Part shown: positions 18,483 to 25,528 of the stretch, piece by piece
Layout: each line of letters starts with the position of its first letter
Numbering within the stretch: position 1 is the stretch's first letter
From: Phycisphaerales bacterium
GTDB taxonomy: Bacteria; Bacteroidota; Bacteroidia; Chitinophagales; Chitinophagaceae
Direction of reading: 5' to 3'
Length of the DNA stretch: 56,495 bases
Assembly: GCA_030054025.1 (NCBI GenBank)
Contig: JASGCQ010000004.1
Span: forward strand, 1-56,495
Translations under genes and position numbers: made by a program
The notes under the pieces: model-generated
Told to the model about the DNA's origin: nothing
Databases searched by the model: none
Seen by the model: the letters and a program-made list of their open reading frames with translations, nothing else

Positions 18483-19218
18483 GGAAAGATACATAGAATT
18501 TAAGGCTAACAGATTTCGGGAAGAACATGGTTTAGCGGCTACAGAACCGGTAGATGTATATAAGCTATTAGCTAAACTTAATGTTATCACCGTGTTCAAA
18601 GAAATGACTGAAAACTTTTCTGGCATGGCTTTGAAGAATGGCGTAGGTAATTTTATGATGGTAAACTCTAGCGATATTCTAGCAAGGCAGCATTTTACTA
18701 TTGGACACGAATTGTATCATTTATTTATTCAAGAAAATTTTAAAAATCGCATTTGTCAGGTTGGAATATTTGATAAAAAAGAGAAAGAGGAATACAATGC
18801 TGATTGGTTTTCGTCTTACCTGCTCATGCCTCAAGATGGAATCTTTGAATTATTGCCAAAAAACGAAATAGGCTTAAACAAAATTAGTCTCGATTCAATT
18901 GTAAAAATGCAACATTATTTTGGTGTTTCGCGAGTGGCAATACTTAATAGGCTAATGTTTATTGACATGATTAACAAACAGCGAAAAGAAGAACTACTAA
19001 ATACAGGCAATAAACGATTACATGCCGTATTAATGGGTTTTGGTGAGGATTTATATGATGCTGGTAATACAAATAAAGTAATTGGTGACTATGGTGAAAA
19101 AGCAAAAAAACTTTATGATAGGGAAATAGTATCTGAAACAGATTTCTATGGTTTAATGATGGATATCGGAATAGACTTGGACAAAAAATTGAAGGAGGAT
19201 GGCAAAGCAGAAAGGTGA
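18475..19218 (+). CDS. ImmA/IrrE-family metallopeptidase
   Basis: This 247-residue protein has the zinc motif HELYH (residues 78-82) in TIGHELYHLFIQENF. A further acidic ligand region follows (EYNADWFSSYLLMP), diagnostic of ImmA/IrrE proteases that cleave Xre-type repressors. It is translationally coupled to the Xre gene upstream (8-bp overlap) and overlaps the PIN-like gene downstream by 20 bp. The three genes therefore form one module. The signal that activates it cannot be read from sequence. Confidence 0.9.
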   Translation: MLKERYIEFKANRFREEHGLAATEPVDVYKLLAKLNVITVFKEMTENFSGMALKNGVGNFMMVNSSDILARQHFTIGHELYHLFIQENFKNRICQVGIFDKKEKEEYNADWFSSYLLMPQDGIFELLPKNEIGLNKISLDSIVKMQHYFGVSRVAILNRLMFIDMINKQRKEELLNTGNKRLHAVLMGFGEDLYDAGNTNKVIGDYGEKAKKLYDREIVSETDFYGLMMDIGIDLDKKLKEDGKAER

Positions 19219-19729
19219 ACCGAAAATATTATTAGATGCAGATGTAGTGATACATTTTATAAAAGCTGGATATCAGATGAAATTAGCTGCCATCTTTCCT
19301 GACAGGTTGACTATGCTTGATAAAGTGAAACTAGAATTATTAAAAAGAAGATCAGAGGCATTAGGAGTTGAAAACTTTCTTAGCTGGTGTAAAATACCTG
19401 TTGAAGAAATGCCAAAAGATATTGAAATATTGAGAGAATATGCAGCTTTAAAGAAGCTAAGAGGTAACGGAGAAAGTGCTTGTATGGCTGTAGCAAGATT
19501 CCGTAAGGAGTATATTGCTAGCAGCAATATTCGTGATATAAAAAAATATTGTGAAGAACATTCGATTGTTTACTATACAACTTTAGATGTGCTTGAAGTG
19601 GCTATTGGTAGTGGTATAATGACAGAACCTGAGTGTGACAATTTTATAAAAGAAGTGAAGCTCAAGGACAGTAAAATGCCATGTAATACAATGGCTGAGT
19701 TCAGAAAATTGAAGAAAAAAGAATATTGA
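19199..19729 (+). CDS. PIN-like domain protein, third gene of the Xre/ImmA module
   Basis: This 176-residue protein carries PIN-fold acidic positions: Asp13 and Asp15 in ILLDADVVIHF, Glu92 in GNGESACMAVAR, and Asn110/Asp113 in ASSNIRDIKKYC. PIN proteins are Mg-dependent ribonucleases, often toxins. Tight coupling to an Xre/ImmA pair suggests an effector released when the regulator is cleaved. This is inference. A role as a small nuclease of another kind is possible. Confidence 0.72.
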   Translation: MAKQKGEPKILLDADVVIHFIKAGYQMKLAAIFPDRLTMLDKVKLELLKRRSEALGVENFLSWCKIPVEEMPKDIEILREYAALKKLRGNGESACMAVARFRKEYIASSNIRDIKKYCEEHSIVYYTTLDVLEVAIGSGIMTEPECDNFIKEVKLKDSKMPCNTMAEFRKLKKKEY

Positions 19730-20039
19730 AAGACATATTGACATTACAAATACGATGGAATGAATATTGATAAAGATTAAAAAAGAAAAAGCCCCTTAAA
19801 GTTCTGGTAAAACTTTAGGGGCTGGTTGGAATGAGTTTTAGAAAAGCTTCTCTTTCCAGTTGATTTATTTCGTGCTGCAAAAGTAGGGTTTTGTAAATAT
19901 CCAAACAACACCCTATCTTTTTGCTACTTTAATTCAAGGCAATTTCCTGCCAATCAACTCCTCGTTTAAAAGCTTTCCGGCTAAAAAGCACACCAATCCG
20001 TGAGCTAGTGTGTGCTGCTATTAATTCATCCCTAAAAAA
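19730..20039. promoter_or_regulatory. Intergenic region before the CBASS operon, with hairpins
   Basis: The hairpin AGCCCCTTAAAGTT / AACTTTAGGGGCT (19790-19823, one bulged T) follows the PIN gene. A looser inverted repeat around 19876-19925 (GCAAAAGTAGGGT and ACCCTATCTTTTTGC) probably lies in the promoter of the following five-gene operon. No further gene is visible here. Confidence 0.45.
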
Positions 20040-20276
20040 ATGAAAATGGGAAAGAACATTCACGTAACGCCACACCAAAATGGTTGGCAAGTAAAAAGGG
20101 TAGGTAATTCAAAAGCAACAAAAATTACCGAAACTCAACAAGAGGCAATTAAGTATGCCATACCGATTGCAAAAAATGAAAAATCTGAAGTAGTTATCCA
20201 TGGAAAAGATGGAAGAATAAGAGATAAAGACTCTTATGGTAATGATCCATCAACAATCAAAGATAAAAAATTTTAA
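20040..20276 (+). CDS. DUF2188-family small protein, first gene of the CBASS operon
   Basis: This 78-residue protein fits DUF2188: IHVTPHQNGWQVKRVGNSKA near the N-terminus and EVVIHGKDGRIRDKDSYGND near the C-terminus. The family's function is unknown. The next start lies 3 bp after its stop, so it is co-transcribed with the LRAT-like, Cap15-like, CD-NTase and E2-like genes. A Met two codons in (20046) is an alternative start. Confidence 0.85.
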   Translation: MKMGKNIHVTPHQNGWQVKRVGNSKATKITETQQEAIKYAIPIAKNEKSEVVIHGKDGRIRDKDSYGNDPSTIKDKKF

Positions 20277-20279
20277 AGC

Positions 20280-20696
20280 ATGCATCCAATCATTAGTAAA
20301 TTAGGCATAAAGCCCGCAGATAGAATTGTTGTACCTAAAAGTGGCTTAAGAATAGTACAACATCATGCAATATATCTTGGTCAAAATAAATTTGGACATG
20401 ACTTAATTGCGGAAAACAAAATTGGATTCGGCGTTAGGATGGTAACTGCTGATGAATTTTTTAAAGATGTAATTGAGGTTACACGAATAGAAAGATTTAA
20501 TGGTAGTAATCATGATAGAAATAAAGCTATAGAAAAAGCACTGTTGTTACTTGGCAAAGAGTATAACCTAATTGGCTTTAACTGCGAAAATTATGCTAAT
20601 ACTGTTCAACACAAAAGTAGTTATAGCAATCAAGTAAAAACAGGATTGGGTGTTTTTGTAGCATTAATGTTAGGGGTAATAATTTTAAACGATTAA
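20280..20696 (+). CDS. LRAT/NlpC-P60-like protein with C-terminal membrane anchor
   Basis: This 138-residue protein has the two signature segments of the lecithin:retinol acyltransferase-like papain fold. They are the His-containing strand QHHAIYLGQ (His28/His29) and the Cys motif GFNCENYANT (Cys102), equivalent to NCEHF in LRAT proteins. Residues 122-136 (GLGVFVALMLGVIIL) form one hydrophobic segment, probably a tail anchor. Relatives act on lipids or acyl groups, so a membrane-lipid substrate is plausible but unproven. It lies 3 bp from both neighbours inside the CBASS operon. Confidence 0.8.
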   Translation: MHPIISKLGIKPADRIVVPKSGLRIVQHHAIYLGQNKFGHDLIAENKIGFGVRMVTADEFFKDVIEVTRIERFNGSNHDRNKAIEKALLLLGKEYNLIGFNCENYANTVQHKSSYSNQVKTGLGVFVALMLGVIILND

Positions 20697-20698
20697 AT

Positions 20699-21301
20699 AT
20701 GGCAGTTATAGATTTTAAGTATCATAAGGAGGCTACTACCATTCTTTTTATAGTAAGTGTGTATTCATTGGCCACTTTTCTTACTAAAAACTTGTTTTCA
20801 CTTTCAGGTGTAGCTATTTCAGCATTTGCGCTTACAGGAGCTATAATAGTAATTATTAATGAATATTTGTGGAACTATTTCCCCTTTACTTTCTTGTTTA
20901 AGATAAAATGCTTTGCAGGTGAATACGAAGGTGAAATTAGATATAGTTTTTTAAATGAAAATTTCGAAACAATATCTGGTAACTTAAAACAAAAGCGAAC
21001 AATAAAGCAAACAGGTTCATCAATATTTATAACAACAGAAACCTTTAATCCAGATGGTTCTGTTAGTAGTAAATCTGAGAGTAAAGTTGAACAAATTGTT
21101 GTTGAACGTGATGGCACCTTTAAGTTGTTTTATACCTATTTTAATGAAGGCAATTTTGAACAAAAATTAATGCCACATTACGGCACAGAGGTTTTGCACA
21201 TAAAAATAAATAAAAAAAACTGCACTATCGAAGGTGAATATTACACCAATAGACAACCCAATCAAACAAGAGGGAAAATTTCATTGACTAAAATAAAATA
21301 A
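20699..21301 (+). CDS. cap15: Cap15-like CBASS effector (2TM plus beta-barrel)
   Basis: This 200-residue protein has two N-terminal membrane segments (about 13-30 and 36-60). A beta-rich domain follows from about residue 70 (FAGEYEGEIRYSFLNENF ... KKNCTIEGEYYTNRQPNQTRGKISL). This layout matches SMODS-associated 2TM-beta effectors such as Cap15, in which a cyclic dinucleotide binds the barrel and drives membrane disruption. The identification rests on architecture and on its position directly upstream of the CD-NTase gene (7-bp gap). Confidence 0.78.
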   Translation: MAVIDFKYHKEATTILFIVSVYSLATFLTKNLFSLSGVAISAFALTGAIIVIINEYLWNYFPFTFLFKIKCFAGEYEGEIRYSFLNENFETISGNLKQKRTIKQTGSSIFITTETFNPDGSVSSKSESKVEQIVVERDGTFKLFYTYFNEGNFEQKLMPHYGTEVLHIKINKKNCTIEGEYYTNRQPNQTRGKISLTKIK

Positions 21302-21308
21302 GTTTAAA

Positions 21309-22367
21309 ATGGCAAACTGTACAGATTTGTTTCTTAATTATAATAACCTAATCAAACTAACTAACGATAAGCGAAATATTCTTTTACAAACGAGAGAAAG
21401 TTTAAGAAAAAGAATGTTAGGTAAATACAAAAAAATTTCAGTAAACGAACAAACTAGTCTTCTTTTAGAGTTTCAAAGTCAGGGTTCGTTCGTTATGGAT
21501 ACGATTATTACTCCAGTTAATGAAGACTTTGATTTAGATGATGGTGTCTATTTTATTGGCAGCAGAAATGAAACACAAAAACCATCGCCAGCCCACTTTC
21601 ACAAATGGGTAATGCAAGCAGTAGATAATGACAATGATTATGAAGAAGTTGTTGATAAAGATACATGCGTAAGGATTAAATATAAGCAAGGCTTTCATAT
21701 AGACTTACCAATATATTATGCTTCCAAATTTGAACACCCGGAGTTAGCACACAAAAAAGATGGCTGGCTTGAAAGCAACCCTGTAGAGTTTATTGCTTGG
21801 TTTGAAGACAAAGCAAAATCTGGCTTTAACAAAGCTTTTTTGTATGAAAGCAGATTATATTCATCTCAATTTGATAGCTGGTTAAACGAACAAAGAAAAG
21901 CTGATTGTCAGCTTAGAAGGATAGTAAGATATATAAAAGCTTGGGCAGACTTGAAGCGTGATGAAATGCCATGTGGCATTGAGATAACCATATTGGTCGC
22001 TAATAATTATGCTGAAAATTTGCTAAGAGAAGATCTGGCACTAAGAGATACCCTAATCAATATAAAGAGCTATTTATTGAATAATGGCTTTAAGTGCCCG
22101 CGACCAACGACGCCAATCAATGAAGATTTATTTCAGCATAAAACAGAACAACAAAAAAAATATTTCTTAACTGCTGTGAATGGATTAATAGCTTCAGCTA
22201 ATAATGCTCTTGAAGCTGATAATCAAAAGGATTCCTGTAAAGAATGGGAAAAGCATTTTGGCAGTAGGTTTCCTTGTCATTTAGCCAATAACTATAAAGA
22301 AACACCTAAAAGAGATATAGCAGCTTTGCAACCAATAGCAGCAACAAGTAAGCCATATGGATTTTAA
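21309..22367 (+). CDS. CD-NTase (CBASS cyclic nucleotide synthase)
   Basis: This 352-residue SMODS-type nucleotidyltransferase makes a cyclic oligonucleotide signal after phage sensing. The catalytic features are GS at residues 59-60 (FQSQGSFVMDT), Asp75/Asp77 in DFDLDDGVYF and a third acid at Asp132 in GFHIDLPIYY. An OAS-like C-terminal helical domain follows (about 180-330). It overlaps the E2-like gene by 11 bp. Product identity cannot be told from sequence; Cap15 partners often respond to cyclic dinucleotides. Confidence 0.9.
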   Translation: MANCTDLFLNYNNLIKLTNDKRNILLQTRESLRKRMLGKYKKISVNEQTSLLLEFQSQGSFVMDTIITPVNEDFDLDDGVYFIGSRNETQKPSPAHFHKWVMQAVDNDNDYEEVVDKDTCVRIKYKQGFHIDLPIYYASKFEHPELAHKKDGWLESNPVEFIAWFEDKAKSGFNKAFLYESRLYSSQFDSWLNEQRKADCQLRRIVRYIKAWADLKRDEMPCGIEITILVANNYAENLLREDLALRDTLINIKSYLLNNGFKCPRPTTPINEDLFQHKTEQQKKYFLTAVNGLIASANNALEADNQKDSCKEWEKHFGSRFPCHLANNYKETPKRDIAALQPIAATSKPYGF

Positions 22368-23001
22368 AGAACTAATTTTAAAAGAATATGAAGTTTTGAA
22401 GGATTGGTATCCAAAATTAGAGATGCCAAGCTTTGGTAAATATTATTGCTCGATAAAAGGTGTAGTTGATTTAATTGATATCAATGGCAATAAATGGGAC
22501 ACTTATTCTATAGAGATAAAAATACCCCCAACTTATCCAAAAGAAATTCCGATTTTATTAGAAACACAAGGAAAAATACCCAGAGATATTGATTGGCACA
22601 TTGTAAATAAAGAAGGTATTTGTTGTCTTGGGACTGATTCAAAAATTTACAGAGAATTACAAAACAAAATCACAATAGAAAATTGGTTTAAAAAATTTGG
22701 ATATAGTTTTTTGGCAAATCACAGGTATAGGGCTGAAACAGGAAAATATGCCAACGGTTACTATCGACATTTTAACGATGGAATAGTCGATGACTATAAA
22801 GAGTTGTTTAGATTGAATTCTAAGGAAGAGGTGGTTACTTACATAAAATACATTTTGGGAAAAAAAACAAAAAGTTTAAATACTAATTGTTTTTGTGGCA
22901 GTAACAAGCTTTATAAAAGATGCTATTTATTATATAAAGAAAAACACTTTCACAATATCCCTGAATTTATCTATGAAAAAGATTTGAAGAAGTTGCAATA
23001 G
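22357..23001 (+). CDS. E2-like protein of type II (short) CBASS, with SEC-C-like zinc motif
   Basis: This 214-residue protein resembles ubiquitin-conjugating E2 folds. The segment SIEIKIPPTYPKEIPILLET (51-70) matches the E2 'P-x-x-YP-x-x-P' strand, and HIVNKEGICCLGTD places the candidate catalytic Cys at 89/90. The C-terminus has CFCGSNKLYKRCY (Cys178, 180, 189), a SEC-C-like metal-binding tail. No E1 or JAB gene is present, so this would be a short type II CBASS where the E2-like protein modifies or primes the CD-NTase. Confidence 0.82.
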   Translation: MDFKELILKEYEVLKDWYPKLEMPSFGKYYCSIKGVVDLIDINGNKWDTYSIEIKIPPTYPKEIPILLETQGKIPRDIDWHIVNKEGICCLGTDSKIYRELQNKITIENWFKKFGYSFLANHRYRAETGKYANGYYRHFNDGIVDDYKELFRLNSKEEVVTYIKYILGKKTKSLNTNCFCGSNKLYKRCYLLYKEKHFHNIPEFIYEKDLKKLQ

Positions 23002-23123
23002 TTTTATCTTTTAAACGTAAGAAAAGATAGCGTAAGGTTTAATTTTACCGCTAATTTTTCGCCGCAATTATCCTGCGTATATCCTATGTTTGTTTTGTCA
23101 AACTATTTAATAAGTCACAGCTA

Positions 23124-24611
23124 ATGAAATCACTTGATAAATACTTGCTCAACCAAGAATGGGAAGCAGTTAGATTTCCAATCACCATTTCGAGGCTTGA
23201 TAATAATGAAGCGTTTCGTTGTTTTGGAGAAAACACAACAATCAAAATATGGAGAGATAAAGAATATAAATTAGTTGGCAGATTATATGGTGCTACTCCT
23301 AAACCAAAGCTTATTAACAATGATAATTTTATTGGTAGGGGAAATATAATAAAAGGCGATAATATAAAGGGGATAGACGAGCTTGGTAACTTGATCGAAA
23401 TATTTGATTGTGTCATTCATTCAATTTCAAGTAATTCTTGGAATAGGAATGAACTAGGATATGTTTGTGACTGTGATATAAAAATGGATAAGATATACAT
23501 TTCCTCTAATTCTCAGAAACCATCAAAAGCAAGTAAAAGGCTTGACTGGTTTTTATGTTCTAAAGTCGATGCACAATTTAGCGAAACAACAATCAGGTAT
23601 GAAATGCCGAAAGGCACGAAAATAAGGGAAGGGATTGACGAGTATAACAAAAGTGATATTGACAGAAACACTAGTGTTTCATGGTCAAGGGATTATAATT
23701 GTATTGAGGTAGAAGGAATCAAATTTATTATTGCAAACATACCAAAAGAGATAATTGAGAATAATCTTGCTGGCTTATGTTTTGAATTTAGAGACCAACT
23801 AGGATTTGAAATTCCTAGTTCAAAAAAAATAAACAACATTAAGAATCTAGCATCTTTCTTGCTAGGAAATAATTTAGTGCATATCGGGTATTCGCTTTTA
23901 AATGGCAATGAAGTTATCAAATCGGTATCCTATAGTGTTTATAACCATATATTTCAACTAACTCAAAAAAGTGCTATGCCGCCGATAAAATTTAATACGC
24001 AATACGATTGGGGAAAATTTCAATGGCTATTAAATAATTTACTGGGAGATTATTTGCAGTTTGAACAAGAGTTTAAATTAGACGAAGTGCTATCTAGATA
24101 TTGGATAGCACTAAGTTTACCACTCGGAGTAAACTTACCTATTCTTGCAAATGCTCTTGAGGTATTAGCCTTCTATTATTTAAAGAAAAAAAATGAACTC
24201 AAAACTGAAACTATTCCAACGGAAGAATATAACAAATTAATTGGAACTGAATTACTCTCTCTTGAGGCTAAGTTTTCTAATTACAAAGATGGCAACATGA
24301 TTCTTAATAAATATAAAAACGCAAATCAAAGAGGCTCAAGTGAGAAAATAAATCACTTCTTCAACCTATTAAAGATTGAAATAGGCAAACAAGAAAAAGC
24401 AGCCATTAATTTGAGAAATAAAATGATTCATAGTATAAGAGATTACTCTGAAGATGATAAAATTTTTGATGATTTAATTCTTTCAAGAATTTACCAAGTA
24501 CTATTCAATAGAACCTTACTTAAATTACTTAATTATGATGGATACTATATTGATTATAGCATGCAAGGCTGCCCGTTAAAACATATTTCTAAAATAGCTG
24601 GTTCTGAATAA
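23124..24611 (+). CDS. HEPN-domain defence protein (ApeA-like)
   Basis: This 495-residue protein has a mixed alpha/beta N-terminal part and a helical C-terminal region. The HEPN ribonuclease motif RNKMIH (Arg431-His436, RX4H) is intact in INLRNKMIHSIRDYSEDD. The layout, with a large N-terminal domain before a C-terminal HEPN, matches ApeA-like abortive-infection proteins, which are believed to cleave host RNA on phage sensing. It stands alone 122 bp after the CBASS operon and shares its low GC. The assignment to ApeA proper is tentative. Confidence 0.7.
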   Translation: MKSLDKYLLNQEWEAVRFPITISRLDNNEAFRCFGENTTIKIWRDKEYKLVGRLYGATPKPKLINNDNFIGRGNIIKGDNIKGIDELGNLIEIFDCVIHSISSNSWNRNELGYVCDCDIKMDKIYISSNSQKPSKASKRLDWFLCSKVDAQFSETTIRYEMPKGTKIREGIDEYNKSDIDRNTSVSWSRDYNCIEVEGIKFIIANIPKEIIENNLAGLCFEFRDQLGFEIPSSKKINNIKNLASFLLGNNLVHIGYSLLNGNEVIKSVSYSVYNHIFQLTQKSAMPPIKFNTQYDWGKFQWLLNNLLGDYLQFEQEFKLDEVLSRYWIALSLPLGVNLPILANALEVLAFYYLKKKNELKTETIPTEEYNKLIGTELLSLEAKFSNYKDGNMILNKYKNANQRGSSEKINHFFNLLKIEIGKQEKAAINLRNKMIHSIRDYSEDDKIFDDLILSRIYQVLFNRTLLKLLNYDGYYIDYSMQGCPLKHISKIAGSE

Positions 24612-24664
24612 AAAAGTTGTTCTTTTATTTAGCAATTTCCCTTTCCTTCCGTTGATATTACCAT

Positions 24665-24782
24665 GGTGTTTTACCAAGGGCGGTCATTCCACCAATCAAC
24701 AATTTTCGCCACCCTTCGGGTTTCCCCGCCCAACCAAAATTCTTGTTGGCTCATTCACTTAAACCTTGGTTTTTCAAACACC
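24665..24782 (+). promoter_or_regulatory. Large branched hairpin, copy 2, upstream of a 120-aa gene
   Basis: The outer arms are GGTGTTTTACCAAGG (24665-24679) and CCTTGGTTTTTCAAACACC (24764-24782). The inner arms are CCAATCAACAATTTT and AAAATTCTTGTTGG (24735-24749 region). The tip stem is ACCC-TTCG-GGGT-like (24711-24721). Compared with copy 1 the outer stem changes GGGG/CCCC to GGTG/CACC, a compensated change, and the tip stem is replaced by a different one. It ends 31 bp before the next ATG, the same spacing as copy 1 to ardC. Confidence 0.7.
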
Positions 24783-24813
24783 TCTATCAACCAAGAAGTG
24801 AAAGGAATACACC

Positions 24814-25176
24814 ATGTCTAAAAAAACAAATTACTACAAACAATATGCACTTAAATGTTTGTTGAAAGGCAAAACAAATTCAAGAGCATTTGATAATTGC
24901 TTTGAAGGTGAGCATGATTATGAAGTGGTGATATATCTCATGAAAAAAGCCACTGAAGCATTGCCACCGCTTCCTGATGGATTTTCATGCCACGGCCTTT
25001 CGGATGAGAAGGCCGATCGGCTTGCGAAAAAACATGCAATCCAAAAGGAACTCAAAAGTGCCATAAAAAAGGCAGGTTATTGGGGAAGTTGGGTTTTTAC
25101 CTACAGTCTCCATTTGACTTTGGCAGATATGCTAGCCAGAGAAAACGCATCTAAATTCAATTTTATAATACAATAA
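24814..25176 (+). CDS. Hypothetical protein under the second hairpin
   Basis: I do not recognise this 120-residue protein. It is basic at the N-terminus (MSKKTNYYKQYALKCLLKGK), has no signal peptide, and ends with a mostly helical segment. A good ribosome-binding site (AAAGGA) precedes the ATG. Its position behind the same structured leader as ardC suggests co-regulation, so a role in establishment after transfer, such as another anti-defence protein, is a reasonable inference. Confidence 0.7.
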   Translation: MSKKTNYYKQYALKCLLKGKTNSRAFDNCFEGEHDYEVVIYLMKKATEALPPLPDGFSCHGLSDEKADRLAKKHAIQKELKSAIKKAGYWGSWVFTYSLHLTLADMLARENASKFNFIIQ

Positions 25177-25187
25177 TAGTTCACAAG

Positions 25188-25214
25188 CGTTCATAAGCCA
25201 AATGCTTATGAACG
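25188..25214 (+). terminator. Perfect inverted repeat after the 120-aa gene
   Basis: Eleven-base arms CGTTCATAAGC / GCTTATGAACG are separated by 5 bases. It lies 11 bp after a stop codon, so it may be a terminator, though no strong T-run follows. The half-site resembles one near the resolvase gene (34330-34367). Confidence 0.5.
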
Positions 25215-25286
25215 CCTTACTGCTATTTTCACAAACCTTGTCGACCCAATGCGAAGAGAACCAAATTACATTCACTGAAAAATATT

Positions 25287-25528
25287 TTACTCATTTACGG
25301 TGTGTGTTGTGAATGTGAGAACAATATTACTGTCATCTGGCAGCAATTCCCCACTGATTAAATACGCATAGTTCAAGAACATTCTTCTGCCATCTTCCCA
25401 CACGATACATAAATTTCGTGTATGGCTATGAGTGGTAAAAGATTCTTTGTTTCTTCTTCGCCTATGTATTTTTTGGTGGAATCGTTTTCCAACAACACTT
25501 CAAATTTGCGTTTATAGTGCTGGTTCAT
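25287..25528 (-). pseudogene. Frameshifted small gene downstream of the MobF relaxase
   Basis: On the minus strand an ATG at 25528 (overlapping the relaxase end by 17 bp) begins MNQHYKRKFEVLLENDSTKK, and this frame soon meets a stop. A -1 shift at a GAAGAAGAAACAAAGAA stretch joins it to an open frame ending at 25287. That frame contains ESFTTHSHTRNLCIVWEDG and RRMFLNYAYLISGELLP, which read like real protein. The two parts together would give about 80 residues. Function unknown. A slippage site is an alternative to mutation. Confidence 0.45.

Noticed and set aside
20280-20696. Peptidoglycan hydrolase of the NlpC/P60 type
   Set aside because: There is no signal peptide, the anchor is at the C-terminus, and the Cys motif NCENYA fits LRAT rather than cell-wall NlpC enzymes.
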